A stretch of DNA of 64,000 nucleotides from CAVQBP01 sp963740945 (GTDB lineage Bacteria > Bacteroidota > Ignavibacteria > Ignavibacteriales > Ignavibacteriaceae): contig CAVUGE010000017.1 in assembly GCA_963740945.1 (NCBI GenBank), positions 1-64,000 of the forward strand, in the 5' to 3' direction. The position numbers and the translations under genes are program-made. The notes beneath the pieces are model-generated. The model was not told the DNA's origin. It saw only the letters and a list, made by a program, of their open reading frames with translations, and ran no database searches. The first letter of the stretch is position 1. The number at the start of each line of letters is the position of its first letter. Positions 55,053 through 64,000 of the stretch are shown one piece after another.

Positions 55053-55249
55053 TTTTTCTCCTAAATATTTAAAAATGTTTTTATACAACAGTAATTTAAA
55101 TAAAAAATATCCTTTCATTCAGGTATTTTAAATTTAATTTGAATATTTGAATAAGGAATGGAATTGATATAAAAATTATGAGAACTTAAGGGACAAAAAA
55201 ATAAATAGAAGTAAATTTCTTTGCTTTTTTCAACTTCAACTCTATTTTA

Positions 55250-55480
55250 TTATCCCTCTGATCCTCTGCTTGTAAAGTAAGCGATCATTGTATAAACAGC
55301 TCCGATGATTATAAGATAGAAGAAAAAGTTGATAAGTGTATCACTTGCCGAATGAGATCTGCTGTCGATATGAATAAAAATGTAAACGGTATATACCAAT
55401 CCGCCTATAAAAATCATCCAGCCGATCATGCTTCTCGGTATGAAGAATATTCCAAAACGTTTAAACCAGTGTAAGTTCAT
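55250..55480 (-). CDS. Small membrane protein in the sigma-factor operon
   Basis: 76 residues, two transmembrane helices (about 18-35 and 47-66) joined by a short hydrophilic loop, ending TSRGSEG. No family recognised. It is third in a compact minus-strand operon behind the ECF sigma factor gene, seven bases after the preceding gene, and so is probably part of the same signalling or envelope-stress unit. The gap to the creatininase-family gene downstream is about 200 bp with nothing notable. Confidence 0.6.
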   Translation of the reverse strand: MNLHWFKRFGIFFIPRSMIGWMIFIGGLVYTVYIFIHIDSRSHSASDTLINFFFYLIIIGAVYTMIAYFTSRGSEG

Positions 55481-55487
55481 ATTGCGT

Positions 55488-55916
55488 TTATTTAAGTGAA
55501 TAAATAATAAGTATTAAAACTGAGGCGGCAATTATAATAATATTGAACCAAATTGCCTTCAAAAAACCGATTGTTCTTGGACTGCCTGATAAGAAATAAA
55601 TTTTTCTTATACTCAAAAAATTAATAAAGATAAAGATTATAGGCAGGAACAAAAACAGCAGTATGGATAATAAATACTGATTTTCTGAGAAATCGTGAAT
55701 ATTGGATAGAAATGTTGTATTAGGCATATAAAGAGTTTTCATTAAAAATGCCAATAATACATAAAGAGGGATACTCAGCCACCACCAGCTTAGAACAGAT
55801 TTATCTTTAGCCTCTATAATTTCTTTTGCCAGTAAATCTTGATGCTTTAACTGAGAAATTTCCGGTTTACTAATTTTCATTAATTTTTCTTCAAAATCTT
55901 CCATTGTTCTATTCAA
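55488..55916 (-). CDS. Membrane protein following ECF sigma factor, putative anti-sigma factor
   Basis: 142 residues: a polar N-terminal 45 residues (DFEEKLMKISKPEISQLKHQ) predicted cytoplasmic, followed by three or four transmembrane helices (about 46-63, 79-100, 117-140). The position 12 bases after an ECF sigma gene and the topology (cytoplasmic head, membrane body) are those of an anti-sigma factor, but I cannot identify a known anti-sigma domain, so the role is inferred. Met5 is an alternative start. Confidence 0.6.
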   Translation of the reverse strand: MNRTMEDFEEKLMKISKPEISQLKHQDLLAKEIIEAKDKSVLSWWWLSIPLYVLLAFLMKTLYMPNTTFLSNIHDFSENQYLLSILLFLFLPIIFIFINFLSIRKIYFLSGSPRTIGFLKAIWFNIIIIAASVLILIIYSLK

Positions 55917-55928
55917 TAATGTAAAAAG

Positions 55929-56486
55929 TTAAAATTGGTTGCATTCTTTACGTAATTTATTTAACCCGCGAGACAATAATGACTTTAATGTTCCTTCTTT
56001 TATATTTAATATCTCAGCAATTTCTTTATTATCAAATCCCTCGAAATATCTCAAAGAAATCGGCTCCTGATATTTATTTGGCAGAGTTTTTAATGCTTTA
56101 AGAACAGACATAAACTGATTATGTTTTTCAAATTCTGTTTCAAGTTTTTCTTTATCTTGAATGAAATAAGTTTTAAACAATTCATTTTTATTGAAATTGA
56201 GTCTTTCAAATAAAGTATTATGCTTTTTTTTATGCCTGTAAAATTGGTTCAGTTCATTTATTGCAATACGATAGAGCCAAACCTTTATGGAAATGCCTTT
56301 ATAAGAGAAATTTTTGATATGTGTAAAAGCTTTTAAGAATGTGTCTGCTGCGATATCAGCGGAATCATCAAAACTGCCTGTCCTCCGGAAAATATAACCG
56401 AAAATTGGTTTATAATATATTTTGAAAAGTTCAGAGAATAATCCCGGTTTCTCTTTAATTTTATTTATTAGCTCAAATTCGTTCAA
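55929..56486 (-). CDS. ECF-type RNA polymerase sigma factor
   Basis: Sigma factor of 185 residues directing RNA polymerase to a small regulon. Region 2 spans about 20-90 (FKIYYKPIFGYIFRRTGS, DIAADTFLKAF, KVWLYRIAINEL) and region 4 about 125-180 (ALKTLPNKYQEPISLRYFEG, IAEILNIKEGTLKSLLSRGL). Genes for two small membrane proteins follow after 12 and 7 bases, the first a likely anti-sigma factor. The operon is probably autoregulated, although I cannot read the ECF promoter. It lies 80 bp downstream of the amidase gene on the same strand. Confidence 0.93.
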   Translation of the reverse strand: MNEFELINKIKEKPGLFSELFKIYYKPIFGYIFRRTGSFDDSADIAADTFLKAFTHIKNFSYKGISIKVWLYRIAINELNQFYRHKKKHNTLFERLNFNKNELFKTYFIQDKEKLETEFEKHNQFMSVLKALKTLPNKYQEPISLRYFEGFDNKEIAEILNIKEGTLKSLLSRGLNKLRKECNQF

Positions 56487-56566
56487 TAGTCTGCAGCTTT
56501 TTATCAGTAATGCAAAACAGACAATTTAGTTGCATTTAATATCCAAAAATCTGAAATTCCACATTC

Positions 56567-58225
56567 TTACGAATTCAAATTTGCCGTAGGGAGAAAACCG
56601 GGTGGTTTCCGAATTCCTGTAGCCTGTTCAAAACCATAGGCTATTTTAAGCAGAACAGATTCACTCCATGCTTTACCAAAGAAGGAAATTCCCACAGGGA
56701 GTCCGAAAACAAAACCTGCGGGCACTGTAATATGAGGGTACCCTGCTACAGCAGCCAATTGTGAACTGCCGCCAAGAAAATGATCTCCATCTATCAGATC
56801 TGTCATCCAGGCCGGGCTATCGGTAGGAGAGACAAGCGCATCGAGATTATACTTATCCATAACTGCATCAATTCCTTCTGTTCTGGTCAAACGATGATTC
56901 TTTTCCAGTGCGTCAAGATATTCCTTATCTGTTAAAGGCCCCTTTTCTTCTGCTTTAAGAAACAATTCCTGTTTAAAATAGGGCATTTCTTTCGAAGCAT
57001 TTTCAATGTTAAAATCAATTATGTCCTTAAGTGAATGAACCGGTGTCCCTGATCCACGCCTTTCAAGATAAGCTTTCATATCTGCTTTTAATTCATAATA
57101 TAAAACAGTCGACTCTGTGTCATCAAACTTGCCAATCGAGTCTATTTCTACAGGATCGATAAGAATAGCTCCTTTCTTCTTTAAAACATCTAAAGCACTT
57201 TCAATTATGACATCTACCTGAGGGAGAAAGCCAAAATATTTACGTAATACACCAATTCTTGCTCCTTTGAGACCATCAATTTCGAGAAATTTAGTATAAT
57301 CTTCATAAGATTTTCTATCTCTGTCTTTAGTTGCAGAATCCTCCTGATCGACTCCTTGTATTGCACTCAGTAAAATAGCTGCATCCTTAACAGTTCTTGC
57401 CATAGGACCGGCAGTATCTTGCGAATGAGAAATAGGGATGATTCCTGAACGGCTTACCAAACCAACAGTTGGTTTAATTCCTACGAGTCCATTGATTGAA
57501 GATGGGCTAACTACAGAGCCATCTGTTTCGGTACCTATAGCAATTGTGCAAAGATTTGCAGCAGCTGCGGCTCCTGAACCGGAACTTGAACCGGATGTAT
57601 TCCTATCTAATGCATATGGATTTTTTGTTAGACCGCCGCGTCCACTCCAACCGCTTGTAGAATGTGAAGACCGGATATTTGCCCACTCACTTAAATTTGT
57701 TTTCCCAAGAATAAGCGCTCCTGCTGAGCGTAGTTGTTCTACAATAAAAGAATCCTTTAGTGGTTTTGATCCAAGTAGTGCAAATGAACCAGCAGTTGTC
57801 TGCATATTATCTGCTGTATCTATATTATCTTTAATTAATATCGTTATTCCATGCAGCTGACTTCGCGGACCTTTCTCCTTTAATTCTTTATCAAGTGCAT
57901 CTGCAATTCCCAAAGCATCAGGATTCAATTCAATGACACTATTAATTGCAGGGCCGTCTTTGTCAATTGTTTTTATCCGTGAGATATATTTTTCAGTAAT
58001 TGAACGCACCGTATATTTTCCGGATTTTAATCCTTCCGCAATTTCTGAAATAGTAATTTCCTCTAATTCTGAAGAAGGTATTTCAAAAGGAGATGCCGGT
58101 GGAGAATACTTCTTCCCGGCAAAAGAAAATTGAGGGAGTGATATTGCTGCAATGCCGCCAACCAGACTAGTTTTTAAGAATTTTCTACGGCTTTGATTGC
58201 TTGAGGATTTCTTGCTGCTGCGCAT
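56567..58225 (-). CDS. Amidase-signature family hydrolase, Tat-exported
   Basis: Periplasmic amidase of 552 residues. The leader SRRKFLKTSLVGGIAAIS carries a twin-arginine motif. The Ser-cisSer-Lys triad of the amidase signature is visible: Lys in ILIKDNIDT, and the glycine/serine-rich GSSSGSGAAAAANL with GTETDGSVVSPSSING behind it. Substrates in this family range from simple amides to glutamyl-tRNA; an exported member resembles peptide-amidase-like enzymes, so scavenging of amide nitrogen is plausible. It is preceded by 253 bp without a gene (58226-58478). Confidence 0.93.
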   Translation of the reverse strand: MRSSKKSSSNQSRRKFLKTSLVGGIAAISLPQFSFAGKKYSPPASPFEIPSSELEEITISEIAEGLKSGKYTVRSITEKYISRIKTIDKDGPAINSVIELNPDALGIADALDKELKEKGPRSQLHGITILIKDNIDTADNMQTTAGSFALLGSKPLKDSFIVEQLRSAGALILGKTNLSEWANIRSSHSTSGWSGRGGLTKNPYALDRNTSGSSSGSGAAAAANLCTIAIGTETDGSVVSPSSINGLVGIKPTVGLVSRSGIIPISHSQDTAGPMARTVKDAAILLSAIQGVDQEDSATKDRDRKSYEDYTKFLEIDGLKGARIGVLRKYFGFLPQVDVIIESALDVLKKKGAILIDPVEIDSIGKFDDTESTVLYYELKADMKAYLERRGSGTPVHSLKDIIDFNIENASKEMPYFKQELFLKAEEKGPLTDKEYLDALEKNHRLTRTEGIDAVMDKYNLDALVSPTDSPAWMTDLIDGDHFLGGSSQLAAVAGYPHITVPAGFVFGLPVGISFFGKAWSESVLLKIAYGFEQATGIRKPPGFLPTANLNS

Positions 58226-58478
58226 GATATGATCTCCATATTATGAAAATTTTTAAGTTAAATAATTCAGGAATTCTTATTCTGCACTTTAACCCGGTTT
58301 AACTATTTACCTGCGGCGGGTAATTGAAAATTAGAAAATAAATATAATATTCTCAAATATTTTGAATACTAAAAATCAAATATATTCGGAATACTAAAGC
58401 CCCTTTCATTTTCAGTTCATGTCATTTAATGATTATACCATATGTATTCCATTAAAAAATCTTAAATAAGTAATCATA

Positions 58479-58961
58479 TTAGTTAAAGATGTTTCCGGTT
58501 TTAATATAATGATTTATAGCTTCTTCCCAGTCTTTCAGATCTTTTTCGAATATTTTTTCAATTGAATGTTTATTTATTTCATTGCCAAGTGAATTAAGAC
58601 TAGTATAGGTATAAGTAATTATTGCTTCAGTTTTAACATCAGATAAAATATTAGATTGAATATTTATTACCCAATATCTATTTGGAGTAGAAACAGTATA
58701 TTCAATATGATGATCCTTCGGTTCATATCCTGACACAATCCAGTTATAGACAGTTTCGTGATGATTATGAGCATTAGTTGAAAAAACCATCCCTTTTTCA
58801 ATTTTACCTGATTGGGAATAAATTATTACAGGCTGCCAACCAACTGCCCATTTTGTCTCTTCTATAGGACCAAATAGGGGATATATATGCTCTATTCTTC
58901 CCTCCAATATTATTTTTGCGGTTCTTGAAAGACGTTCAGATTTAAAATTTGTTTCTTTCAT
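58479..58961 (-). CDS. SRPBCC-like (START/Bet v1 fold) protein
   Basis: 160 residues without signal peptide or membrane helix. The opening RTAKIILEGRIEHIYPLFGP matches the first strand and helix of the SRPBCC fold, and KDLKDWEEAINHYIKTG forms the long C-terminal helix; the middle is alternating beta strands (NRYWVINIQSNI, EAIITYTYTSL). This fold holds hydrophobic ligands, but the ligand is unknown. Solitary gene, with an 858-bp non-coding stretch upstream of it. Confidence 0.6.
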   Translation of the reverse strand: MKETNFKSERLSRTAKIILEGRIEHIYPLFGPIEETKWAVGWQPVIIYSQSGKIEKGMVFSTNAHNHHETVYNWIVSGYEPKDHHIEYTVSTPNRYWVINIQSNILSDVKTEAIITYTYTSLNSLGNEINKHSIEKIFEKDLKDWEEAINHYIKTGNIFN

Positions 58962-59819
58962 TTATTAATCAAATGTTAGACGGCTTGGAATTATGTTTGC
59001 TTTTATATAATTGGTATTTATTAGTACTTCCCGAAATTTTATCCCGCTTAACTGATATTTAATTTAGAAAATTAAAATTTAAACTCAAAGAGTCATCAAT
59101 GTTTGGTCTTTATTTTATATCAGATATTTAGGGTACGCATTTTAGTAATCAATTAGTATTGATTTTTCAAAGACGGCTCAAATACTATCCAGATCCTTTC
59201 CACATACGCTCCACATACGCTTCAGATATGCTCCACATACGCTTCAGATATGCTCCACATACGCTTCAGATACGCTCCACATACGCCCTATATCCCATAA
59301 ATAAATATTTGCATCGCATATGCTAGAGATCACATCAAAAAAAGATAATGTCAAGTTATTAGTTTTAGCTTATCATAAGAAATCATCAAGGTATTTTGTC
59401 ACAACAATAGAATATAACAGACTAATTCATGAATTAGTCTTAAACTAAATAATAAAAATGGATACAAAAATAATTTTATCCTAATATTGATTAAATTTTT
59501 ATTTCTCTATATTTGCGCTTCAAGTTCCCGAATTATACCAATAGTTTTTAGAACCTTCTAATAAACAATTTATCCATAAATAATAAAAGTTTATTAGCCA
59601 TTGCAATAAGTGGTCAGGGTAAAAAGAAAGTGGTACTATAAAAAAAACAAATAACAGCCCTTTTTTTATATTTTTTTTGCAGATAAAATTTGATGCTTTA
59701 TTTAAGTATTGTCGCAATTAACCATTAAATCTGCCGTAATTACACCTTTCATGATCAATAAGGCGACATTAATTTTAGTATAGTAATTAATAATCCGGAT
59801 AAAAGAATAAGGAATAAAT
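58962..59819. other. 858-bp non-coding stretch with repeats and the efflux-operon upstream region
   Basis: AT-rich DNA between divergent genes. It holds the 11-bp tandem array at 59199-59286 and otherwise only short reading frames without ribosome sites; the longest, minus 59717-59520, has no recognisable protein and low-complexity composition. The last 100 bp should contain the promoter of the TolC gene, but I cannot assign -35 and -10 boxes with confidence. No tRNA or known RNA family was recognised. Confidence 0.6.
59199..59286. repeat. 11-bp tandem repeat array, eight units, GCRTAT core
   Basis: Eight exact-length units: TCCACATACGC twice, then TTCAGATATGC and TCCACATACGC alternating, with TTCAGATACGC as the seventh and TCCACATACGC as the last. 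On the minus strand they read GCGTATGTGGA and GC[G/A]TATCTGAA, so each begins with GC[G/A]TAT. Period and core match the array at 16035-16089 although the other five bases differ. The two unit types form a 22-bp higher-order repeat. Confidence 0.85.
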
Positions 59820-61385
59820 ATGCGAATAATCTACAGAGTAATATTATCTATTTCTCTCCTTATGATTTTCAATATTTGGGTAACAGCTAATGCACAAACA
59901 GTTGTTAATCCCGATAGTGCTCTTCAAACAATTCTAAATAATTTAAAGGGAACGCCGATATCTCTGTTCGAAACAGAGGAATATGCTAAAAATAATTCAA
60001 CATCGGTTAAACAAGCCGAAGCAGTTTATTTAGGCGCCTTGGGAACTTTACAGAGAGAAAGAGGAAGCTTTGATCCGGAATTTTATTTCAATATAAATTA
60101 TGAAGATCAAAAAATCCCGGCAGCATCTTTTTTCTCAGGTGCCTCAGTATTATCTACACAACAGACTGATGCAGCAACCGGTATACGTTTAAATTTACCT
60201 GTAGGAACAAGATTGGAACTGTCATTAAATACTACAAAATTAAAAACAAACTCGCAGTTTGCTTTTTTAAATCCTGAATACGATGCATTTGGAGCGATTA
60301 TCCTGCGACAGCCATTACTATCCGGATTTGATGTCTCTTCACGTAAAGATTTAAGGCAAGCTGAGTTAAACGTTAAATCATCTAGAGCAAGATTTGATCA
60401 GGAAGTATTAGCTGCAAATGCTGCAGTTGAACAGGCGTATTGGAGTCTATATACAGCTGAACGGGATTATGCAGTCCAAAAATTAACATTGGAACGTGCA
60501 GAGGCCTTATTAAAGGAAGCTCAATTGCATGAAAAAGCAGGTTTAGCAGGTCCAAACCAGGTTGCCAATGCAAAAACCTTCCAGGCGGAACAAAGACTGC
60601 TGTTGATTGATAGAGAAGAACAGCTTGACATCCAATCAGATCAAATTATAGTATTAATAGGAAAAAAGCCTGAACAGGATAATTCACGGTTTTTAGCAGC
60701 AGATAATCCGCCTAGTAATTTCCCGATTGAACCGGTCGATAATCTTATTGATTATGCATTAAACAATAATCTTGATTTAAAAGCAGCTCAGAATAGTATT
60801 GAAATTGCCAATGCATCAGTAGATGCTGCAAAATGGAAAGCACTTCCTCAAGTGGATCTAGTAGGGTCACTTATTAGCAACAGCTTAGGTGGAACTTCAC
60901 AGGATGTAATTTTCGGGGGCGATACTTTGAGAACAACAAGCAGCGGAAGTTTCAGCAATCTACTTTCACAGCTTTTCAAACGCAAGTTTCCAGGCTGGAG
61001 CGTTGGGGTTGAGTTTACGTTACCTATAGGTTTAAGAAGCGGTTTAGGTGAAAAAGATCGCCTCGAGGCGGGTGCATTATACGCTAAACAAAATTATATC
61101 GAATTATCCCGGCTGCTTGAAAAACAAATCCGCACATCTTACCGGGAATTAGCACATGGCAATGAACGTTTAAAAGTATCGAGAGATGGAGTGGATGCAG
61201 CACAGGAACAGGTTAGGATCGGGATGATTGAATTTCAAAATGGCAGAATAACAGCTTTCGAATTAGTGCAATTAAGCGAAGATTTTGCCGTCGCACAGCA
61301 GCGGTATTCAGAAGCGTTGGTTAAAACTGTAAAGGCTGCTTCAGATCTAAAACAACTAACGTCAGGTTATTATCCCTCAAACTGA
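59820..61385 (+). CDS. TolC-family outer-membrane efflux protein
   Basis: Outer-membrane channel of 521 residues, signal peptide ending ANAQ. The two outer-membrane efflux repeats are visible: long helical regions at about 165-255 (ELNVKSSRARFDQEVLAANA, VEQAYWSLYTAERDYAVQKL) and about 400-510 (EKDRLEAGALYAKQNY, VRIGMIEFQNGRITAFELVQ). With the next two genes it makes a tripartite pump across both membranes. The substrate is unknown. The next gene begins 46 bp downstream. Confidence 0.93.
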   Translation: MRIIYRVILSISLLMIFNIWVTANAQTVVNPDSALQTILNNLKGTPISLFETEEYAKNNSTSVKQAEAVYLGALGTLQRERGSFDPEFYFNINYEDQKIPAASFFSGASVLSTQQTDAATGIRLNLPVGTRLELSLNTTKLKTNSQFAFLNPEYDAFGAIILRQPLLSGFDVSSRKDLRQAELNVKSSRARFDQEVLAANAAVEQAYWSLYTAERDYAVQKLTLERAEALLKEAQLHEKAGLAGPNQVANAKTFQAEQRLLLIDREEQLDIQSDQIIVLIGKKPEQDNSRFLAADNPPSNFPIEPVDNLIDYALNNNLDLKAAQNSIEIANASVDAAKWKALPQVDLVGSLISNSLGGTSQDVIFGGDTLRTTSSGSFSNLLSQLFKRKFPGWSVGVEFTLPIGLRSGLGEKDRLEAGALYAKQNYIELSRLLEKQIRTSYRELAHGNERLKVSRDGVDAAQEQVRIGMIEFQNGRITAFELVQLSEDFAVAQQRYSEALVKTVKAASDLKQLTSGYYPSN

Positions 61386-61430
61386 AAGAGAATAATAAAG
61401 TTTTATTTGATAACAGAAAGGAAGAGTTTT

Positions 61431-62495
61431 ATGCTTAATAAAACAAGAAAAAAGAACTTTTTAATATTTCATTTTTTATTTGTGCTTCTTATTTTATTAA
61501 CAAGCGGCTGTTCGGATCAAAAATCAGCAGCAGCAGGATTTAAATTGCCGCCAACACCTGTGGAAGTTGCTGATGTCAAAGCAAAATACGTTGCCGATAA
61601 ATTCGAAGCAGTCGGTACGGTTGAGGCAATTGAAGGTGTTACTATAGTTTCTGAAATAGATGCAGCAATAATCAGTCTTCCATTTGAAGAGGGAAGTTAT
61701 ATCAGAAAGGGTGATTTAATTGCTCATCTTGATGATTCCCAATTATCAGCCGAAGTTAACCGGACAGAAGCATTAGTTACTCAAACCACGTCAGCTTATA
61801 AAAGAATAAAATCGATTGTGGATCAGAATGCGGGAACACCTCAGGATTTAGATGATGCAATTGCAAATTTGAAAGTAGCGGAAGCCAATTACGAACTTGC
61901 AAAGGCAAGATTAAGTAAAACAAAAATAGTAGCTCCGTTCGATGGAATAGTCGGTACAAGAAAAGTTAGTATTGGTACTTTTTTAAGGACCGGACAAGCA
62001 ATAACCGAGCTGGCAAATTTGAATGAAATTAGAGTTGGTTTTTCAGCACCTGAACGTTTTCTTGCACAGTTAAAAAGGAATGCAGATGTAACAGTTTCCT
62101 CAACCATATTTCCGGATTATAAAGTCAACGGGAAAATAATAGCTATTGAGCCAATGCTGGATCCTGTGACCCGGAATATAAACATTGTAGCTCGCGTAAA
62201 AAATCCCGGTCAGAAATTTCATCCCGGAATGTCGGCAAATGTATCAGCTGTTTTAAATGAAAGACAAAATGCTCTGACAATCCCAAACGAAGCAGTTTTT
62301 GCTAACGGAAATCAATCATTTGTTTTTGTAGTCAAAAAGGACAGCAGCGTTACTGCTGTGCCTATTACACTTGGTCTTCAGACACCTGAAATAGTAGAGG
62401 TTGTTAATGGACTGACAGATGGTATGGAGGTAGTAACTGCCGGTCATCAAAAGCTATTTGAAGGAGCCAAGGTAATGCCGGTTAATTCAAAGTAA
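61431..62495 (+). CDS. RND efflux periplasmic adaptor (membrane fusion protein)
   Basis: Periplasmic adaptor of 354 residues linking the RND pump to the TolC-like channel. The ATG at 61431 is preferred, with GGAAGAG nine bases upstream; an earlier ATA/ATG-type start at 61407 would add a hydrophilic stretch before the signal. The signal ends in the lipobox LLTSGC. A biotinyl-lipoyl-like domain (EGSYIRKGDLIAHLDDSQL), an alpha-hairpin (about 100-145), a beta-barrel (KTKIVAPFDGIVGTRKVSIG, PERFLAQLKRNADVTV) and a membrane-proximal domain follow in order. 61 bp separate it from the pump gene. Confidence 0.93.
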   Translation: MLNKTRKKNFLIFHFLFVLLILLTSGCSDQKSAAAGFKLPPTPVEVADVKAKYVADKFEAVGTVEAIEGVTIVSEIDAAIISLPFEEGSYIRKGDLIAHLDDSQLSAEVNRTEALVTQTTSAYKRIKSIVDQNAGTPQDLDDAIANLKVAEANYELAKARLSKTKIVAPFDGIVGTRKVSIGTFLRTGQAITELANLNEIRVGFSAPERFLAQLKRNADVTVSSTIFPDYKVNGKIIAIEPMLDPVTRNINIVARVKNPGQKFHPGMSANVSAVLNERQNALTIPNEAVFANGNQSFVFVVKKDSSVTAVPITLGLQTPEIVEVVNGLTDGMEVVTAGHQKLFEGAKVMPVNSK

Positions 62496-62556
62496 GTTGG
62501 CACAACTATTAACTATTAACGAATAACTATTATTAATTATTGTTGGAGTTTTAAAG

Positions 62557-64000
62557 ATGAAACTTAGTGATATATCAATAAGACGACCGGTATTTGCAAC
62601 AGTAATGAGTTTGGCAATTCTTCTTTTTGGAATTATTTCATTCACACAGCTGCCTGTCAGGGAATATCCGGACATAGACCCTCCGGTTATTTCTGTTGTT
62701 TCTTTATATCGGGGTGCGAGTTCAAATGTAATTGAAACAGAAATAACTGATATTCTTGAAGAGCAATTTGCTACCTTAGAAGGAGTTAAAACCATTACTT
62801 CTTCCAGCAGTGAAGGAGGTTCTGTAATTACAATCGAATTTGAACTGAACCGTGATGTAAATGAAGCTGCAAATGATGTTAGGGATCGAGTTTCACGTGT
62901 AAGAGGGAATCTTCCTCAGGAAATTGATGATCCGGTAATATCTAAAGTAGATGCAAATGCACAGGCAATTGTTTGGTTGGCTCTCTATAGCAGCCATCAT
63001 TCCGGGCTGGAACTATCTGACTTTGCAGACCGTATTTTAAAAGAAAAAATTCAGCGAATGCCCGGTGTAGGTTCTGTAATACTCGGAGGAGAAAGAAAGT
63101 ATGCTATGAGGGTGTGGTTAGATCCGCTGAGAATGGCTGCTTACGGACTAACTTCTCAGGATATAGAGGCAGCCGTAAGAAAAGAAAATGCAGAAATTCC
63201 TGGAGGTAGAGTTGAAGGAGTAAAGCGTGAATTTTCAGTCCGTACTAGAGGAGATTTAACTACACCGGAAGAATTCGGTTCTATAATAGTCTCCCAAAAG
63301 GGGAATGACATAGTTCGACTCCGTGATGTAGCGGATGTTAAAGTTGGGGCTGAAGATGAACGATCAGTGGCACGCTGGATGGGAAAGCCTGCAATAGGCT
63401 TAGGTATTGTAAAACAGTCTAAGGCAAGTACTGTGGATGTTGCCGCTGAAATAAGGCAACAAATACCCGAATTATCTAAACTGCTCCCTGAAGGGATGAA
63501 ACTGGATATTGCTTATGATAGTTCGGAATTTATTAAAGAGTCTATTTCCGAAGTTGAACAGACCTTAATAATTGCCTTAATTCTGGTTATTCTTGTTGTA
63601 TTGGCGTTTTTAAAGAGTTTCCGGGCAACAATTATTCCTTCTATAGCAATACCTATATCCATAATAGGATCTTTAGCAGCTGTTTATTTTGCTGGGTTCA
63701 CAATAAATATATTAACATTATTAGGACTGGTCCTGGCCATCGGGTTAGTTGTCGATGATGCAATAGTGGTACTTGAAAATATTTACCGCCATATGGAAAT
63801 GGGTAAAAACCGTTGGCAGGCAGCGATAGATGGGAGTAAAGAAATCGGATTTGCAATTGTGTCTACTACTATTGCTTTGGTTGCCGTATTTATTCCGCTG
63901 GCATTCCTATCAGGAAATGTTGGTAGACTTTTCAATGAATTCGGCATTGCTGTAGCTGTAGCTGTATTAATTTCCGGGTTTGTTGCTTTGACATTAACTC
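62557..64000 (+). CDS. RND-family multidrug efflux permease (AcrB/HAE1 type), 3'-truncated by window edge
   Basis: Proton-driven inner-membrane pump. It starts at ATG 62557 (MKLSDISIRRPVFATVMSLA) and remains open for 481 codons to the end of the window, about half of the usual 1020-1050 residues. Seen are the first transmembrane helix, periplasmic porter motifs (GVKTITSSSSEGGSVITIEF, DDPVISKVDANAQAIVWLA), and the helix-4 proton-relay Asp-Asp in LAIGLVVDDAIVVLENIYRH, followed by the ETSKEIGFA-like GSKEIGFAIV. HAE1-type rather than heavy-metal-type judging from the DDAIVVLEN motif. Third gene of the TolC-adaptor-pump operon. Confidence 0.94.
   Translation, partial: MKLSDISIRRPVFATVMSLAILLFGIISFTQLPVREYPDIDPPVISVVSLYRGASSNVIETEITDILEEQFATLEGVKTITSSSSEGGSVITIEFELNRDVNEAANDVRDRVSRVRGNLPQEIDDPVISKVDANAQAIVWLALYSSHHSGLELSDFADRILKEKIQRMPGVGSVILGGERKYAMRVWLDPLRMAAYGLTSQDIEAAVRKENAEIPGGRVEGVKREFSVRTRGDLTTPEEFGSIIVSQKGNDIVRLRDVADVKVGAEDERSVARWMGKPAIGLGIVKQSKASTVDVAAEIRQQIPELSKLLPEGMKLDIAYDSSEFIKESISEVEQTLIIALILVILVVLAFLKSFRATIIPSIAIPISIIGSLAAVYFAGFTINILTLLGLVLAIGLVVDDAIVVLENIYRHMEMGKNRWQAAIDGSKEIGFAIVSTTIALVAVFIPLAFLSGNVGRLFNEFGIAVAVAVLISGFVALTLT

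Noticed and set aside
55053..55118. Longer start for the creatininase-family gene
   Set aside because: It would add a hydrophobic stretch not expected in this cytoplasmic family, and TTAGGAG stands directly before the ATG at 55052.
59520..59717. 65-codon minus-strand frame in the large non-coding gap
   Set aside because: No ribosome site, AT-driven composition and no recognisable domain.

Overview
The window reads as a chromosomal segment of an AT-rich (roughly one third GC by eye) bacterium of the Ignavibacteria / Bacteroidota-Chlorobi lineage. The signs are type IX secretion (T9SS) C-terminal sorting domains with the YPNPFNPST signature on four predicted extracellular proteins, a PorV/PorQ-family outer-membrane protein, TonB-dependent receptors with an N-terminal carboxypeptidase-regulatory-like domain, and family-level resemblance of every recognisable product to that group. 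No rRNA, tRNA, CRISPR array or insertion sequence was recognised.

Layout. 1-3.6 kb: the 3' half of an acyl-CoA carboxylase carboxyltransferase gene and an MltD-like lytic transglycosylase with six LysM repeats. 3.9-8.7 kb: a thiamine salvage operon under a TPP riboswitch with a readable attenuator (TonB receptor, thiamine pyrophosphokinase, sodium-solute-symporter protein). 8.76-12.0 kb, minus strand: smpB, tyrS, a pyruvoyl arginine decarboxylase gene and terC. The symporter gene, terC and tyrS carry five single-base A/T insertions within 3.4 kb, which look more like consensus errors than decay. 12.3-17.6 kb: two ParA/Soj-like ATPases without a visible ParB, a TPR protein, a CHASE-PAS histidine kinase with a one-domain response regulator, and intergenic tandem repeats.

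17.9-45.0 kb is the centrepiece, a plus-strand glycan-utilisation locus under a LacI-family regulator: a T9SS protein, a GH94 phosphorylase, GH2, a T9SS-exported GH144 (endo-beta-1,2-glucanase family), a binding-protein ABC importer without ATPase, LacI, a CBM9-like T9SS protein, a TonB receptor, a 1084-residue FN3/T9SS-like protein, a PorV/PorQ-family protein, a second GH144, a decayed sulfatase, an esterase with a discoidin-like domain, and GH3. The inferred route is surface cleavage by T9SS-exported GH144, outer-membrane passage through the TonB receptor (no SusD homologue is visible; the large protein plus the PorV-like protein may stand in for it), ABC import, and phosphorolysis by GH94. 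Matching 14-bp operators lie on two strong promoters, one ahead of the first gene and one (with a second operator) ahead of lacI.

45.3-64.0 kb: a parvulin-type isomerase, a small Cys-rich membrane protein, an aldo/keto reductase, an amino-sugar set (GH20 hexosaminidase, a GH20-like protein, a T9SS-exported NodB-type deacetylase), a creatininase-family hydrolase, an ECF sigma factor with two small membrane proteins, a Tat-type amidase, an SRPBCC-like protein, an 860-bp non-coding stretch with an 11-bp tandem array, and a TolC / membrane-fusion / RND efflux operon that runs off the right edge. The 11-bp array at 59.2 kb and another at 16.0 kb share a GC[G/A]TAT core at the same 11-bp period.
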